DNA of 64,000 nucleotides from Nonomuraea sp. NBC_00507 (GTDB lineage: Bacteria; Actinomycetota; Actinomycetes; Streptosporangiales; Streptosporangiaceae). Each line of letters opens with the position of its first letter. The stretch's first letter is position 1. Under the pieces are notes generated by a model, which was not told where the DNA came from, ran no database searches, and saw nothing but the letters and a program-made list of their open reading frames with translations. A program made the translations under genes and the position numbers. The stretch lies in NCBI RefSeq assembly GCF_036013525.1, contig NZ_CP107853.1:4278001-4342000 (forward strand), given 5' to 3'. Positions 1-9,305 of the stretch are shown in pieces.

Positions 1-618
1 CCCGAAGCCGTGCGGGCGCAGCTCGACTCGGTGCTCGGCGACATCGGCGCCCAGGCGGTCAAGACCGGCATGCTGGCCTCTCCGGCGCTGGTCGAGCTCG
101 TGGCGGACGTGCTGGGCGGCTATGCCGCGCCGGTGGTGGTCGATCCCGTCGGGGTGTCGAAGCACGGCGACCCGCTGCTGGCGCCCGAGGCCGTCGAGAC
201 GGTGCGGACCCGGCTCCTGCCTGTGGCCACCGTGGCCACGCCGAACCTGTGGGAGGTGGAGCAGCTCACCTCGGTCAAGGTCGAGGACGAGGATGGGCTC
301 CGGCGGGCGGCGGACGCCGTACTGGAGCTGGGGCCCACGTGGGCGCTGATCAAGGGCGGCCACCTGCCCGGCGCGCCCGTGGACCTGCTCACGGACGGCA
401 CGAGCGAATACCGCTTCGCCGCCGAACGCCTCGACAACCGCCACACCCACGGCACGGGCTGCACGCTGGCCTCGGCCATCGCCTCCCGGCTCGCGCTGGG
501 CGACGATGTGCCCGCGGCGGTGGGAAAGGCGAAGGAGTACGTGACCGGTGCGATCGCCCGCGGATTCCCCCTGGGCGCCGGCATCGGCCCGGTGGACCAC
601 GCCTGGCACTGGCGCTGA
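1..618 (+). CDS. thiD: Hydroxymethylpyrimidine/phosphomethylpyrimidine kinase ThiD, C-terminal part
   Basis: The reading frame is open from the first base, so the true start lies upstream and about 205 C-terminal residues are seen. The product phosphorylates HMP and HMP-phosphate in cytoplasmic thiamine synthesis. Visible family features are the segment [10 protein letters not shown], the VVDPV strand followed by [10 protein letters not shown], a [10 protein letters not shown] segment and, near the end, [12 protein letters not shown], the anion-hole loop with the catalytic Cys of ribokinase-like HMP kinases. The gene converges on rpmB. The GTG at base 10 is internal and should not be taken as the start. 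The N-terminal substrate-binding part is outside the window. Confidence 0.93.
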   Translation, partial: PEAVRAQLDSVLGDIGAQAVKTGMLASPALVELVADVLGGYAAPVVVDPVGVSKHGDPLLAPEAVETVRTRLLPVATVATPNLWEVEQLTSVKVEDEDGLRRAADAVLELGPTWALIKGGHLPGAPVDLLTDGTSEYRFAAERLDNRHTHGTGCTLASAIASRLALGDDVPAAVGKAKEYVTGAIARGFPLGAGIGPVDHAWHWR

Positions 619-666
619 CCTGCATGGGGCGCCGCGGGTCGGGGCGTCACTGACGCTGACCCGCAT

Positions 667-692
667 GAGGCGCCCCGGGGCCGGGGCGCCTC
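667..692 (+). terminator. Stem-loop after thiD
   Basis: A perfect 10-bp GC stem (667-676 with 683-692) has a 6-base loop and lies 49 bases after the thiD stop. There is no T run, so termination would have to be of the U-tract-less kind common in actinomycetes. Confidence 0.5.
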
Positions 693-730
693 TGAGCTGA
701 GCATGACCGGGCTGTGGGCGTTTGGTCTGG

Positions 731-782
731 GGACGAAAAACGCGCAAGCCCGCAACTCCCTCAGGAGCGACGGGCTTGCGCG
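731..782 (-). terminator. Intrinsic terminator of rpmB
   Basis: A 12-bp perfect stem (741-752 with 771-782) lies 11 bases past the rpmB stop on the minus strand and is followed in that direction by TTTTTCGTCC, a classical U tract. It separates rpmB from the convergent thiD. Confidence 0.85.
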
Positions 783-792
783 AAAGTGTGGA

Positions 793-978
793 CTAGCGGG
801 TGACCTTGCCCGCCTTGATGCACGAGGTGCACACGTTCAGCTTCTTCGGCGTGCCGCCGATGACCGCGCGAACCGTCTGGATGTTGGGGTTCCAACGACG
901 GCGGGTGCGGCGGTGCGAGTGGGACACATTGTTGCCGAAGGTCGGGCCCTTGCGGCAGACATCGCAGACGGAAGCCAC
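793..978 (-). CDS. rpmB: 50S ribosomal protein L28, zinc-binding (C+) form
   Basis: A 61-residue protein of the large ribosomal subunit. It begins [20 protein letters not shown] after the initiator and ends in AGKVTR, as in bacterial L28. Two CxxC pairs (CDVC near residue 5, CTSC near residue 50) make it the zinc-ribbon C+ version. The GTG start is fixed by AAGGAG eight bases upstream and by the conserved N-terminus. It is monocistronic on the minus strand, divergent from the DAK2 gene, and has its own terminator. A C-minus paralogue induced under zinc starvation may exist elsewhere in the genome, but that is inference. Confidence 0.95.
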   Translation of the reverse strand: MASVCDVCRKGPTFGNNVSHSHRRTRRRWNPNIQTVRAVIGGTPKKLNVCTSCIKAGKVTR

Positions 979-1263
979 GGTATCGCTCCTTAAAACAGTC
1001 GATGTAGCCCTGTCCGCTGATGCTTTCCGGGCGGAGGGCATGCCGGGACAACCGGCCAGCCAGACGAGAATATCCGATCCATACCGTTGGGCGCGAACCG
1101 GAGCGCTGGACCGAGTGCTGACGCACACTCCACTTGGCCCCTGCGCAGAGATATTCTCCTCCAACAACAGTAGCGCATTCGGGCCGGCCGGCCAGCCGGG
1201 ATGCGGTCGGCCGGGGTCGGTTGGTCGGGGTCGGTTGGTCGGGGACATAGTCGGAGGACGCAG

Positions 1264-2808
1264 ATGAAGATCCTCGACCCGCCCGCGGTGCGCCGCTGGG
1301 CCCGCCTGGCGGCCGACGCCCTGGGCCGGGCCAGGACGGAGATCGACGCCCTCAACGTGTTCCCGGTCGCCGACGGCGACACCGGCACCAACCTGCACCT
1401 GACCCTGTTGTCCGCGGCCGAGGCCGTCGAGTCGCTGCCCGATGACGTGGACGCGGCCGTGGTGTGGCAGACGCTCTCGTACGGCGCCTTGGTCGGGGCC
1501 CGGGGCAACTCCGGCGTGATCGTCAGCCAGGCGCTGCGCGGTCTCGCCGAGGTGCTGAAGGACGGCCACGACCTGCGAGCCGGGCTGCTCAGGGCCGCCG
1601 TGCTGGCCAGGGAGGCGGTGGCCAGGCCGGTCGAGGGCACGGTGCTGAGCGTGCTGGAGTCCGCCGCGCGGGCCGTACAGGATGTGGACGGGGACCTGCA
1701 CGAGGTGGCGCGGCAGGCGGCGGGGGAGGCGCGGGCGGCGCTCGGACGTACTCCGGATCAGCTCGACGTGCTGGCCCGCAGCGGCGTCGTGGACGCGGGC
1801 GGCGCAGGCGCGGCGATCGTGCTGGAGACCCTGGCCGCAGTGATCACTGACTCGTACGCCGACCACTACGACGTGCCCCCGCCCACCACGCGGGTGGCGC
1901 CGATGACCGAGGTCGGGGCGGGCTATGAGGTGATGTACCTGCTGGACGCCGACGACCGGGCGGTGGCCCGGCTGCGTGAAGAGCTCGACGCCATGGGCGA
2001 CTCGCTCGTCGTGGTAGGCGGCGAAGGGCTGTGGAACGTGCACGTCCACGTGGCCGAGGCCGGTCCCGCCGTCGAGGCCGGGTTGCGGGCGGGACGGCCG
2101 CACCGGATCAAGATCACCTACCTGGCCGAGCGCACCCATCGCGGCAGCGCCGGCAGGGGCGTGGTGGCGGTGGCCGCCGGAGAAGGGATCGCGGCGTTGT
2201 TCGAGGAGTGCGGGGCCGTCGTCGTACGCCGCGCGCCCGGCGCCCGGCCCGCGCTCCCCGCCCTGCTGGCCGCGATCAGGCAGGCCGGCAGCGAGGTCGC
2301 GGTCCTGCCGAACGACGACGGCGTCGGCTCCGTCGCCGCCGCGGCGGCCGAGATCGCCCGCGAGGACGGCGTCACCGTCAGCGTGCTGCCCACCAAGGCG
2401 ACCGTACAGGGGCTCGCGGCGCTGGCCGTGCACGATCCGCTGCGCCGCTTCGACGACGATGTGGTGGCGATGACCGACGCGGCGAGCCAGACCAGGTACG
2501 GGCACGTGACGGTGGCCGACAGGGAGGCCTTCACAAGCGCCGGGGTGTGCCGTCCCGGCGACGTGCTGGGCATGATCGAGGGCGACGTGGCGCTGATCGG
2601 CGGCACGCTGGAGCGGGTGGCCACGATGATCGTGGACAGGATGGTGGCCGGCGGCGGCGAGCTGGTGACGCTGGTGACGGGTGCCGAGGCGCCCGCGGGC
2701 CTGGCCGCCGGCATCGAGGAGCATCTGCGACATACCCGACCGGACGTGGACTTAGTGGTCTACGACGGCGAGCAGGGCGGCTACCCGCTGCTGATCGGTG
2801 TGGAGTAA
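1264..2808 (+). CDS. DAK2 domain (FakA-like) fatty-acid kinase family protein
   Basis: 514 residues. The N-terminal DAK2 domain (about residues 1-190) shows the nucleotide/metal motif [15 protein letters not shown] and the glycine-rich [15 protein letters not shown]. The rest matches the middle and C-terminal domains of FakA/YloV proteins. Firmicute FakA phosphorylates fatty acids bound by FakB (DegV) partners at the membrane. In actinomycetes this gene commonly sits just before recG, as here, and its substrate is not established. The ATG start is preceded by GGAGG. recG starts 50 bases after the stop, so the two are probably co-transcribed. Confidence is high for the family and lower for the reaction. 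Confidence 0.85.
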   Translation: MKILDPPAVRRWARLAADALGRARTEIDALNVFPVADGDTGTNLHLTLLSAAEAVESLPDDVDAAVVWQTLSYGALVGARGNSGVIVSQALRGLAEVLKDGHDLRAGLLRAAVLAREAVARPVEGTVLSVLESAARAVQDVDGDLHEVARQAAGEARAALGRTPDQLDVLARSGVVDAGGAGAAIVLETLAAVITDSYADHYDVPPPTTRVAPMTEVGAGYEVMYLLDADDRAVARLREELDAMGDSLVVVGGEGLWNVHVHVAEAGPAVEAGLRAGRPHRIKITYLAERTHRGSAGRGVVAVAAGEGIAALFEECGAVVVRRAPGARPALPALLAAIRQAGSEVAVLPNDDGVGSVAAAAAEIAREDGVTVSVLPTKATVQGLAALAVHDPLRRFDDDVVAMTDAASQTRYGHVTVADREAFTSAGVCRPGDVLGMIEGDVALIGGTLERVATMIVDRMVAGGGELVTLVTGAEAPAGLAAGIEEHLRHTRPDVDLVVYDGEQGGYPLLIGVE

Positions 2809-2857
2809 ACCGCGTGAACGGGATTCCTGTCGGCCGCAGGCGGTAGAACTTAATGCC

Positions 2858-5050
2858 GTGAGCCGTTTCGACGAGCCTCTGACGAAGGCGCTCGACCCGA
2901 AGACCGCCAAGCTGCTGCACAGCGTGCTCGGCCTGGAGACGGTCGGTGACCTGCTGCGCCACTATCCGCGCCGCTACGCCGAGCGCGGCGAGCTGACCGC
3001 GCTGGACGCGCTCGAGGTGGACGAGCACGTGACCGTGGTCGGCGAGGTGACCAGGCTCATGCGCAAGCCCATGCGCAACCGCGGCGGCACCTGGCTGGAG
3101 GTCGAGGTCGTCGACGGTGACGGCAACAAGATCTACCTGGCGTTCTTCGGCAAGGGCTCTCATGTGGCCGAGTCACGGCTGAAGCCGGGGCGGCGCGGCA
3201 TGTTCGCGGGCAAGGTGGGGCTGTTCGGGGCGCGGGGCAGGCCGCGCTGGCAGCTCGCGCACCCGGAGTTCGAGCTGTTCGAGGAGAGCGAGGGGAGCGC
3301 GGAGGAGTTCGCGGCGGCGCCGGTGCCGATCTACCCGGCGGGCAAGGACCTGACACCGTGGGCGATCAGGCGCGCGGTCGGCATCGTGCTCGACACCCTC
3401 GGCCCGCTGGACGACCCGCTGCCCGCCGAGCTGCGGGTGCGCCAAAGCCTGCAGCCGCTGGCCGACGCGCTGGTGGGAATCCACCGCCCGAAAGATTTCG
3501 CCGAGGTGGGGCGGGCACGCAAACGGCTGAAGTTCGACGAGGCGTTTGTCTTGCAGGCCGTGCTGCTGCAACGCCGCCAGGCGGCCACCGCCTGGCCCGC
3601 CAAGCCGCGGCCCAGGCGGGGCGACGGGCTGCTGGCGGCGTTCGACGAGCGGCTGCCGTTCTCGCTGACGGAGGGGCAGGCGCAGGTGGGTGAGGAGATC
3701 GCCGACGACCTCGCGCGCGAGCACCCGATGCACCGGCTGCTGCAGGGCGAGGTCGGCGCGGGCAAGACGGTGGTGGCGCTGCGCGCGATGTTGCAGGTGG
3801 TCGACGCGGGCGGGCAGGCCGCGCTCCTGGCCCCCACGGAGGTGCTCGCGCAGCAGCACCACCGCTCGATCAGCACCATGCTGGGCGACCTGGCGCAGGG
3901 CGGCATGTTCGGGGGCACGGCGGTCACGCTGCTGACCGGCTCCATGGGCGCGGCCGCCCGGCGCTCCGCCCTCCTCGACGCCGCCTCGGGCACCGCCGGG
4001 ATCGTCGTCGGCACGCACGCGCTGCTGCAGGAGCACGTGCAGTTCGCCGACCTTGGGCTGGTCGTGGTCGACGAGCAGCACCGCTTCGGGGTCGAGCAGC
4101 GCGACGCGTTGCGCGAGAAGGCGGGGGACGGCCGGCCGCATGTCCTGGTCATGACCGCCACCCCGATCCCCCGCACGGTCGCCATGACCGTCTTCGGCGA
4201 CCTGGAGGTCTCGACGCTGTCCCAGCTTCCGTCGGGCCGCGCCCCCATCACCACGCACGTCGTGCCGGCCGCGGAGAAGCCCCACTACCTGGAGCGCACC
4301 TGGGAGCGGGTGCGTGAGGAGGTGGCGCTGGGGCGGCAGGCCTACATCGTGTGCCCGCGCATCGGCGACCTGGAGGGCGACGAGGGCGACATGGGGGTCG
4401 TCGCGTCAGGAGGCGCTTCGGGGGAGGACGAGCGCCGCCCGCCGCTGGCCGTCCTGGACGTGGCCGAGCTGCTGACCCAGGGGCCTTTCCACGATCTGCG
4501 CGTCGGCACCCTGCACGGCAAGCTGCCGCCCGAGGAGAAGGACGCAATCATGCGCTCCTTCACCCGCGGCGAGCTCGACGTCCTGGTGGCCACGACGGTC
4601 ATCGAGGTGGGCGTCGACGTGCCCAACTCCTCCGTCATGATCATCATGGACGCCGACCGCTTCGGCGTCTCCCAGCTCCACCAGCTGCGTGGCCGAGTGG
4701 GCCGCGGCGGCCTGCCCGGCCTGTGCCTCCTGGTCTCCGACTTCCCCGAGGGCACCCCTGCCCGCCTCCGCCTGGACGCGGTGGCCGCCACCCTGGACGG
4801 CTTCGAGTTGTCCCGAGTGGACCTGGAACAACGACGTGAGGGCGACGTCCTGGGCGCGGCCCAGTCGGGCAAGCGCTCGTCACTGAAGCTGTTGCAACTC
4901 CTGCGCGACGAGGACGTCATCGCCACCGCCAGAGAGGAGGCTTCCGCCCTCCTGACCGAAGACCCGGACCTCACGACCCACGAGGAACTGAGAGCCGAGA
5001 TCGACCGGCTACTGGAGGACGAACGAGCCGATTATCTGGAGAAGGCCTGA
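2858..5050 (+). CDS. recG: ATP-dependent DNA helicase RecG
   Basis: 730 residues. RecG regresses stalled replication forks and branch-migrates Holliday junctions. An N-terminal wedge/OB region (about residues 50-150, with GEVTRLMRKPM) is followed by superfamily 2 helicase domains: Walker A GEVGAGKT, the DEQH-type box VVDEQHRFGVEQR, motif III MTATPIPRT and the C-terminal helicase motif VIEVGVDVPNSS with QLRGRVGRG. Length is normal for actinobacteria. I chose the GTG at 2858 because the protein then begins SRFDEPLTKAL and an in-frame upstream start would overlap the DAK2 gene. A short acidic insertion (EGDEGDMGVVASGG) lies between the two helicase lobes. Confidence 0.95.
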   Translation: MSRFDEPLTKALDPKTAKLLHSVLGLETVGDLLRHYPRRYAERGELTALDALEVDEHVTVVGEVTRLMRKPMRNRGGTWLEVEVVDGDGNKIYLAFFGKGSHVAESRLKPGRRGMFAGKVGLFGARGRPRWQLAHPEFELFEESEGSAEEFAAAPVPIYPAGKDLTPWAIRRAVGIVLDTLGPLDDPLPAELRVRQSLQPLADALVGIHRPKDFAEVGRARKRLKFDEAFVLQAVLLQRRQAATAWPAKPRPRRGDGLLAAFDERLPFSLTEGQAQVGEEIADDLAREHPMHRLLQGEVGAGKTVVALRAMLQVVDAGGQAALLAPTEVLAQQHHRSISTMLGDLAQGGMFGGTAVTLLTGSMGAAARRSALLDAASGTAGIVVGTHALLQEHVQFADLGLVVVDEQHRFGVEQRDALREKAGDGRPHVLVMTATPIPRTVAMTVFGDLEVSTLSQLPSGRAPITTHVVPAAEKPHYLERTWERVREEVALGRQAYIVCPRIGDLEGDEGDMGVVASGGASGEDERRPPLAVLDVAELLTQGPFHDLRVGTLHGKLPPEEKDAIMRSFTRGELDVLVATTVIEVGVDVPNSSVMIIMDADRFGVSQLHQLRGRVGRGGLPGLCLLVSDFPEGTPARLRLDAVAATLDGFELSRVDLEQRREGDVLGAAQSGKRSSLKLLQLLRDEDVIATAREEASALLTEDPDLTTHEELRAEIDRLLEDERADYLEKA

Positions 5051-5542
5051 CACTCGCGACGCGGCGCCGGATGCGGCAAAGCGCATGGCGCAGGACGGGC
5101 CACGCGGGGCGCCAATGCGGCGAGGAGGCGTGCGGTGGGGACCGGCGCGTGCGGCGATCAGATGGGAACCACGGAGCCCGGTCAAGATGGGCTCGCGTAA
5201 CGGCGGGCCACCGGTGAAGGGATCAGAGGCTGTTTCCTGGAGGGCCCTCAGCCGAAGTAAGGCGAGTGGCGAACCACGACACCGCGTAAAAAAGAAAAGA
5301 AATGGCCCCCAGCCGCGGGGACGGCCTCCCCCCGAATGCCGTCCCCGGCTGGGCCCACCCTCGGGTCAGGTGCCGAGGGAACCGGCGTGCGGAAGGGCTC
5401 ACGATCACGCCGGTCGACCTTCATGTGGGTCACCTTGAAGGCCGCAGACTCATCATGCGGGCCCGCCGCACCAATGTGAATCACCCTTGCGCACTTGAGG
5501 CAGACACTTGTCCACTCTTGACCTGCGTGAACATGCGAAAGA
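5051..5542. other. 492-base gap between recG and rsmD
   Basis: I see no convincing protein gene here on either strand. It holds a strong stem-loop with a T-rich tail in the minus direction at 5287-5353 (listed separately) and an A-rich stretch around 5287-5303 that stands out from the GC-rich surroundings. The rsmD promoter should lie in the last 100 bases. Confidence 0.6.
5287..5353 (-). terminator. Minus-strand stem-loop plus U tract in the recG-rsmD gap
   Basis: The arms 5308-5325 and 5338-5353 pair over 16 bp with a 2-base bulge. In the minus direction the stem is followed by ATTTCTTTTCTTTTTTA (complement of 5287-5303), a good U-rich tail. No minus-strand gene ends just before it, so it implies an unannotated leftward transcript starting somewhere in 5360-5560. 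Confidence 0.6.
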
Positions 5543-6118
5543 ATGGGGCACATGACTCGGATCATCGCGGGGAGCGCGGGTGGGCGGCGGTTGACCGTCC
5601 CGCCGGGGCGCGGGACGAGACCGACCAGCGACAGGGCGCGAGAAGGGATCTTCTTGACGCTCGATTCACTGTACGGACTCCACGACGCCCGGGTCATGGA
5701 CCTCTACGCCGGCTCGGGCGCGATCGGCCTGGAGGCGCTGTCACGCGGAGCCGCCGAGGCCGTGATGGTCGAGTCCGACCCCAAGGCCGTAAGGACGATC
5801 AAGGCCAACGTCCAGTCCCTGGGCCTCGATGGCGCCCACGTGGTGGCCGACAAGGTGATGCGGGTCCTGGCCAAGACTCCGGACGCCCCGTACGACATCG
5901 TCTTCGCCGACCCGCCCTACGCCGTCTCCGACGCCGAGGTGCTCGCGGTCCTGGAGCTGTTGCGTGACAACGGCTGGCTGGTCGAGGAGGGGTTGGTGGC
6001 GTTCGAGAGGGAAAGCAGGGGAAAGGTCCTGGTGTGGCCCGAAGGGTACGTTGAGGAGAGGGTCCGTCGCTATGGCGAAGCGTCTGTTTGGTACGGTCGC
6101 GCCGCCGGGAACCCGTAG
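5543..6118 (+). CDS. rsmD: 16S rRNA (guanine(966)-N2)-methyltransferase RsmD
   Basis: About 190 residues, the usual length. This SAM-dependent enzyme methylates G966 of 16S rRNA on the 30S subunit. Visible are the N-terminal RIIAGSAGGRRL, the SAM-binding motif I MDLYAGSGAIGLEALSRGA, and motif IV FADPPY, the N2-guanine methyltransferase NPPY-type catalytic box. The start may be 5543 or the second ATG at 5552; the family N-terminus (TRIIAG) favours the latter. coaD follows 14 bases after the stop, the conserved rsmD-coaD pair. Confidence 0.93.
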   Translation: MGHMTRIIAGSAGGRRLTVPPGRGTRPTSDRAREGIFLTLDSLYGLHDARVMDLYAGSGAIGLEALSRGAAEAVMVESDPKAVRTIKANVQSLGLDGAHVVADKVMRVLAKTPDAPYDIVFADPPYAVSDAEVLAVLELLRDNGWLVEEGLVAFERESRGKVLVWPEGYVEERVRRYGEASVWYGRAAGNP

Positions 6119-6132
6119 ACCTGGGAGGCGTC

Positions 6133-6609
6133 TTGCGCCGCGTAGTCTGCCCGGGGTCGTTCGACCCCATCACCAATGGCCACCTCGACATCATCGGCCG
6201 CTCGGCGCGCCTGTATGACGAGGTGACCGTGGCCGTGCTCATCAACGTCGAGAAGAGCAGCCTGTTCACGGTTGATGAACGCATCGAGATCCTGCAGACC
6301 GTGACCAAGGATTTCGACAACGTCAAGGTTCGGAAGTTCCACGGCCTGCTGGTGGACTTCTGCAAACAGAACGGCATCCCCGCCATCGTCAAGGGCATCA
6401 GGGTGGTCAGCGACTTCGACTACGAGTTGCAGATGGCCCAGCTCAACTACCGCCTGTCGGGGGTGGAGACGCTGTTCATGCCCACGAACCCCGAATACTC
6501 GTTCCTGTCCTCCAGCCGGGTGAAGGAGATCGCCCGGTATGGGGGGGACGTCTCGGGCCTGGTGCCGGATCTCGTTCACAAGCTGCTCATCGAGCGGCTC
6601 AGGGGCTGA
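6133..6609 (+). CDS. coaD: Pantetheine-phosphate adenylyltransferase CoaD
   Basis: 158 residues. CoaD catalyses the penultimate step of coenzyme A synthesis, 4'-phosphopantetheine plus ATP to dephospho-CoA. The T/HxGH nucleotidyltransferase motif is seen in CPGSFDPITNGHLDIIG, and the second nucleotide-binding motif in SFLSSSRVKEIA. I use the TTG at 6133: it has GGGAGG four bases upstream and places the family N-terminus (RRVVCPGSFDP) at the start. A longer in-frame version from 6088 would overlap rsmD and adds a basic tail absent from the family. Confidence 0.94.
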   Translation: MRRVVCPGSFDPITNGHLDIIGRSARLYDEVTVAVLINVEKSSLFTVDERIEILQTVTKDFDNVKVRKFHGLLVDFCKQNGIPAIVKGIRVVSDFDYELQMAQLNYRLSGVETLFMPTNPEYSFLSSSRVKEIARYGGDVSGLVPDLVHKLLIERLRG

Positions 6610-6681
6610 CTTCGACCTGCTATCCTTTCATTTCGGCCTTGTACGACGGCGATTCTTTTCGCCACGCCTAGCGAGAGCAGG

Positions 6682-7233
6682 ATGACTCAGCACCTCGACC
6701 CCCGCTCCCCGTGGGTGATCTCCACTCATGACCTGGGTAAGCGGCCGGGCACGATGCGGCAGATGACTCTGACCCTCCCGGCACCGGCGGATCTCGGCGT
6801 CGACATGATCGGTGTCCCCAAGGACGCCGAAGTCGAGCTGGATCTCCGGCTCGAAGCAGTGATGGAAGGCGTGCTCGTGTCCGGCACGGCGCAGGCCCCG
6901 CTCGCCGGGGAGTGCGCGCGCTGCCTGGACCCGGTCTCCTCGGACATCGAGGTGGACCTGCAGGAGCTGTTCTTCTACTCCGACGAGGACGCCTCGGACG
7001 AGGATTCGCTGCTCGACGGTGAGCTGCTCGACCTCGAGCCGACGTTCCGCGACGCGGTGGTGCTCGCACTGCCGCTGAGCCCGGTGTGCCGCGAGGACTG
7101 CGAGGGGCTCTGCGTGGAGTGTGGGATCAAGCTGGCCGAGGCCGGCAGCGATCACCGGCACGAGAAGATCGACGCCCGCTGGGCGTCGTTGCAAGGTCTG
7201 GTTACCGACAAAGATAACGATCAGGAGAAGTGA
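6682..7233 (+). CDS. YceD family (DUF177) protein
   Basis: 183 residues. YceD proteins are encoded immediately upstream of rpmF in most bacteria and are linked to 23S rRNA or large-subunit biogenesis. Here the C-terminal part carries two Cys pairs, in GECARCLDP and in [13 protein letters not shown], the usual metal-binding-like region of the family. The stop overlaps the spacer of the rpmF ribosome-binding site, so the two genes are translationally close. A likely -10 (TATCCT, near 6620) lies upstream in the coaD-yceD gap. Confidence 0.88.
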   Translation: MTQHLDPRSPWVISTHDLGKRPGTMRQMTLTLPAPADLGVDMIGVPKDAEVELDLRLEAVMEGVLVSGTAQAPLAGECARCLDPVSSDIEVDLQELFFYSDEDASDEDSLLDGELLDLEPTFRDAVVLALPLSPVCREDCEGLCVECGIKLAEAGSDHRHEKIDARWASLQGLVTDKDNDQEK

Positions 7234-7234
7234 C

Positions 7235-7414
7235 GTGGCCGTCCCGAAGCGAAAGATGTCGCGGAGCAACACCCGCGCCCGTCGCTCCCAGTGGAAGACG
7301 ACTGCCGTCGCCCTGGTGAGCTGCCCGCAGTGCCGTTCGCCGAAGCAGCCGCACATCGCGTGCCCCACCTGCGGCACCTACAACCGTCGTCAGGTCATCG
7401 AGCCGTCCGCCTGA
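7235..7414 (+). CDS. rpmF: 50S ribosomal protein L32, zinc-binding form
   Basis: 59 residues beginning [20 protein letters not shown], the invariant L32 N-terminus. It has two Cys pairs, CPQC and CPTC, making a zinc ribbon (C+ form). The GTG start begins one base after the yceD stop and has AGGAGAAG upstream. It is a component of the large ribosomal subunit. Confidence 0.95.
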   Translation: MAVPKRKMSRSNTRARRSQWKTTAVALVSCPQCRSPKQPHIACPTCGTYNRRQVIEPSA

Positions 7415-7607
7415 TCCGCAACAGTTGACGTGATGCCGACCGGGTGCCATTGTGCCTCGGTCGGCGTTACCGTCTCAGATGCGTACGGCGGCGGCTCGCC
7501 CGCGGCCGTGGTGGACGCCGGGGCTACGCGTTACCCCGACGCCCACCACGTTTTCGGGCATCTTCCGCAGTCGTCGCGCCATGTGAAGATGTCCGAGGAG
7601 GAAGCAC

Positions 7608-8348
7608 GTGGGCGCAGGTCCTAAGCCGGTGGCCGTGGAGGTCGCCAGAGACGAGCTGGAGCGGGTTCTGTCGGTCGGTCTCGACCACGACATTCTCGAG
7701 CGGGCGCTGACGCACCGCTCCTACGCGTACGAGAACGGCGGCCTGCCCACCAACGAGCGCCTGGAGTTCCTGGGCGACTCGGTGCTGGGCCTGGTCGTCA
7801 CCGACACCCTCTACCGCAACCACCCCGACCTGCCCGAGGGCCAGCTGGCGAAGCTGCGGGCGGCGGTGGTCAACATGCGCGCTCTCGCGGATGTGGCCCG
7901 CAACCTGGGCCTGGGCAAGTTCCTCCGGCTCGGCAGGGGCGAGGAGGGCACGGGCGGCCGCGACAAGTCGTCGATCCTGGCCGACACGCTGGAGGCCCTG
8001 ATCGGCGCGATCTACGTCGACAAGGGGCTGGACGAGGCGTTCCGGGTCGTGCACGTGCTGTTCGATCCGCTGATCGTGCGCTCGGCCTCGCTCGGCGCCG
8101 GGCTCGACTGGAAGACCTCGCTGCAGGAGCTGACCGCCTCCGAGGCGCTCGGCGTGCCCGAATACCACGTCGAGGAGAGCGGCCCCGATCACGCCAAGTC
8201 GTTCACGGCCATGGTGCGGGTCGGCGGCGAGTCCTACGGCTCGGGCACCGGGCGCAGCAAGAAGGAGGCCGAGCAGCAGGCGGCCGAGGCGGCGTGGACC
8301 CGTATCAGGGCCCGGCGCGAGCAGCGGGAGAGCCAGCCGGCCGGCTGA
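7608..8348 (+). CDS. rnc: Ribonuclease III
   Basis: 246 residues. This double-strand-specific endoribonuclease processes rRNA precursors and regulates mRNAs. The catalytic domain (about residues 15-150) has the signature [12 protein letters not shown] and the second acidic motif [15 protein letters not shown], giving all four metal ligands. A dsRNA-binding domain follows at about 165-235 ([10 protein letters not shown] to [16 protein letters not shown]). The GTG start is preceded by GAGGAGG. mutM follows 102 bases later, the usual actinobacterial order. Confidence 0.95.
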   Translation: MGAGPKPVAVEVARDELERVLSVGLDHDILERALTHRSYAYENGGLPTNERLEFLGDSVLGLVVTDTLYRNHPDLPEGQLAKLRAAVVNMRALADVARNLGLGKFLRLGRGEEGTGGRDKSSILADTLEALIGAIYVDKGLDEAFRVVHVLFDPLIVRSASLGAGLDWKTSLQELTASEALGVPEYHVEESGPDHAKSFTAMVRVGGESYGSGTGRSKKEAEQQAAEAAWTRIRARREQRESQPAG

Positions 8349-8450
8349 GCCGATCAGCCGTCGCACGGCCCGGGTGGCGGGTGCGCGACGTCGCTCAGGA
8401 CCCTCGAGGATCTTGATCGGTTCGGGGCATCAGAGAGGGCGAGGTGCGGG

Positions 8451-9305
8451 TTGCCGGAGTTGCCGGAGGTCGAGGTCGTCAGGCGCGGTCTCGCGCAGTG
8501 GGTCGCCGGCCGCGAGATCGCGGAGGCGGAGGTGTTCCACCCTCGCGCCATCAGGCGTCACGTGCCCGGGGCCGACGAGTTCGCCGCGCGGCTCAAGGGC
8601 CGCGCGGTGGTGTCCGCCGAGCGCCGCGGCAAATACCTGTGGCTGCCGCTGTCCAGGGCGGAGGAGGCCCTCATGGCCCACCTGGGGATGAGCGGCCAGC
8701 TGCTCGTCGTGGACCAGGACGCGCCGCCGGAGAAGCACCTGCGGGTACGCCTCCGCTTCGAGGACGGTGGCCCTGACCTGCGTTTCGTCGACCAGCGGAC
8801 GTTCGGCCACGTCATGATCACCTCCCTGGTGGGCGGCGTGCCCGAGCCGATCTCGCACATCGCCCCCGACCCGTTCGAGCCGGCGTTCGACGAGGCCGAG
8901 TTCACCCGCAGGCTCAGGGCCAAGCACACCGAGATCAAACGGGCGCTGCTCGACCAGTCGCTGATCAGCGGCGTCGGCAATATCTACGCCGACGAGGCAC
9001 TGTGGATCGCCAAGCTGCACTGGGCCCGCCCCACGCACACGCTCACCCGCCCCAAGATCCACGAGCTGCTCGCCGCCGTCCGCACGGTCATGGCCGCCGC
9101 CCTGCACCAGGGCGGCACGTCGTTCGACAGCCTCTACGTCAACGTCAACGGGGAGAGCGGCTACTTCGACCGCTCCTTGGAGGTCTACGGGCGCCGTGAC
9201 CTGCCGTGCTCCCGCTGCGGCACCCCGATCAGGCGGGAGGCGTTCATGAACCGGTCGTCCTACTCCTGCCCCACCTGCCAGCCACGGCCGCGGCCAGCAC
9301 GCTGA
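8451..9305 (+). CDS. mutM: Formamidopyrimidine-DNA glycosylase (Fpg/MutM)
   Basis: 284 residues. It removes 8-oxoguanine and other oxidised purines and nicks the abasic site. Pro2 of [14 protein letters not shown] is the catalytic nucleophile, Lys of [10 protein letters not shown] is the conserved beta-lyase region residue, [15 protein letters not shown] is the helix-two-turn-helix, and the C-terminal zinc finger has CSRC and CPTC. The start is TTG, fixed by the need for Pro at position 2. Its last 62 bases overlap the end of the convergent MFS gene, an unusually long antisense overlap for a core repair gene. Confidence 0.94.
   Translation: MPELPEVEVVRRGLAQWVAGREIAEAEVFHPRAIRRHVPGADEFAARLKGRAVVSAERRGKYLWLPLSRAEEALMAHLGMSGQLLVVDQDAPPEKHLRVRLRFEDGGPDLRFVDQRTFGHVMITSLVGGVPEPISHIAPDPFEPAFDEAEFTRRLRAKHTEIKRALLDQSLISGVGNIYADEALWIAKLHWARPTHTLTRPKIHELLAAVRTVMAAALHQGGTSFDSLYVNVNGESGYFDRSLEVYGRRDLPCSRCGTPIRREAFMNRSSYSCPTCQPRPRPAR

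Noticed and set aside
5248..5697. Minus-strand frame of 149 codons in the recG-rsmD gap with a CLKC motif
   Set aside because: It runs through a strong terminator-like stem and its U tract and overlaps the start of rsmD; composition and lack of a ribosome-binding site argue against a real protein.
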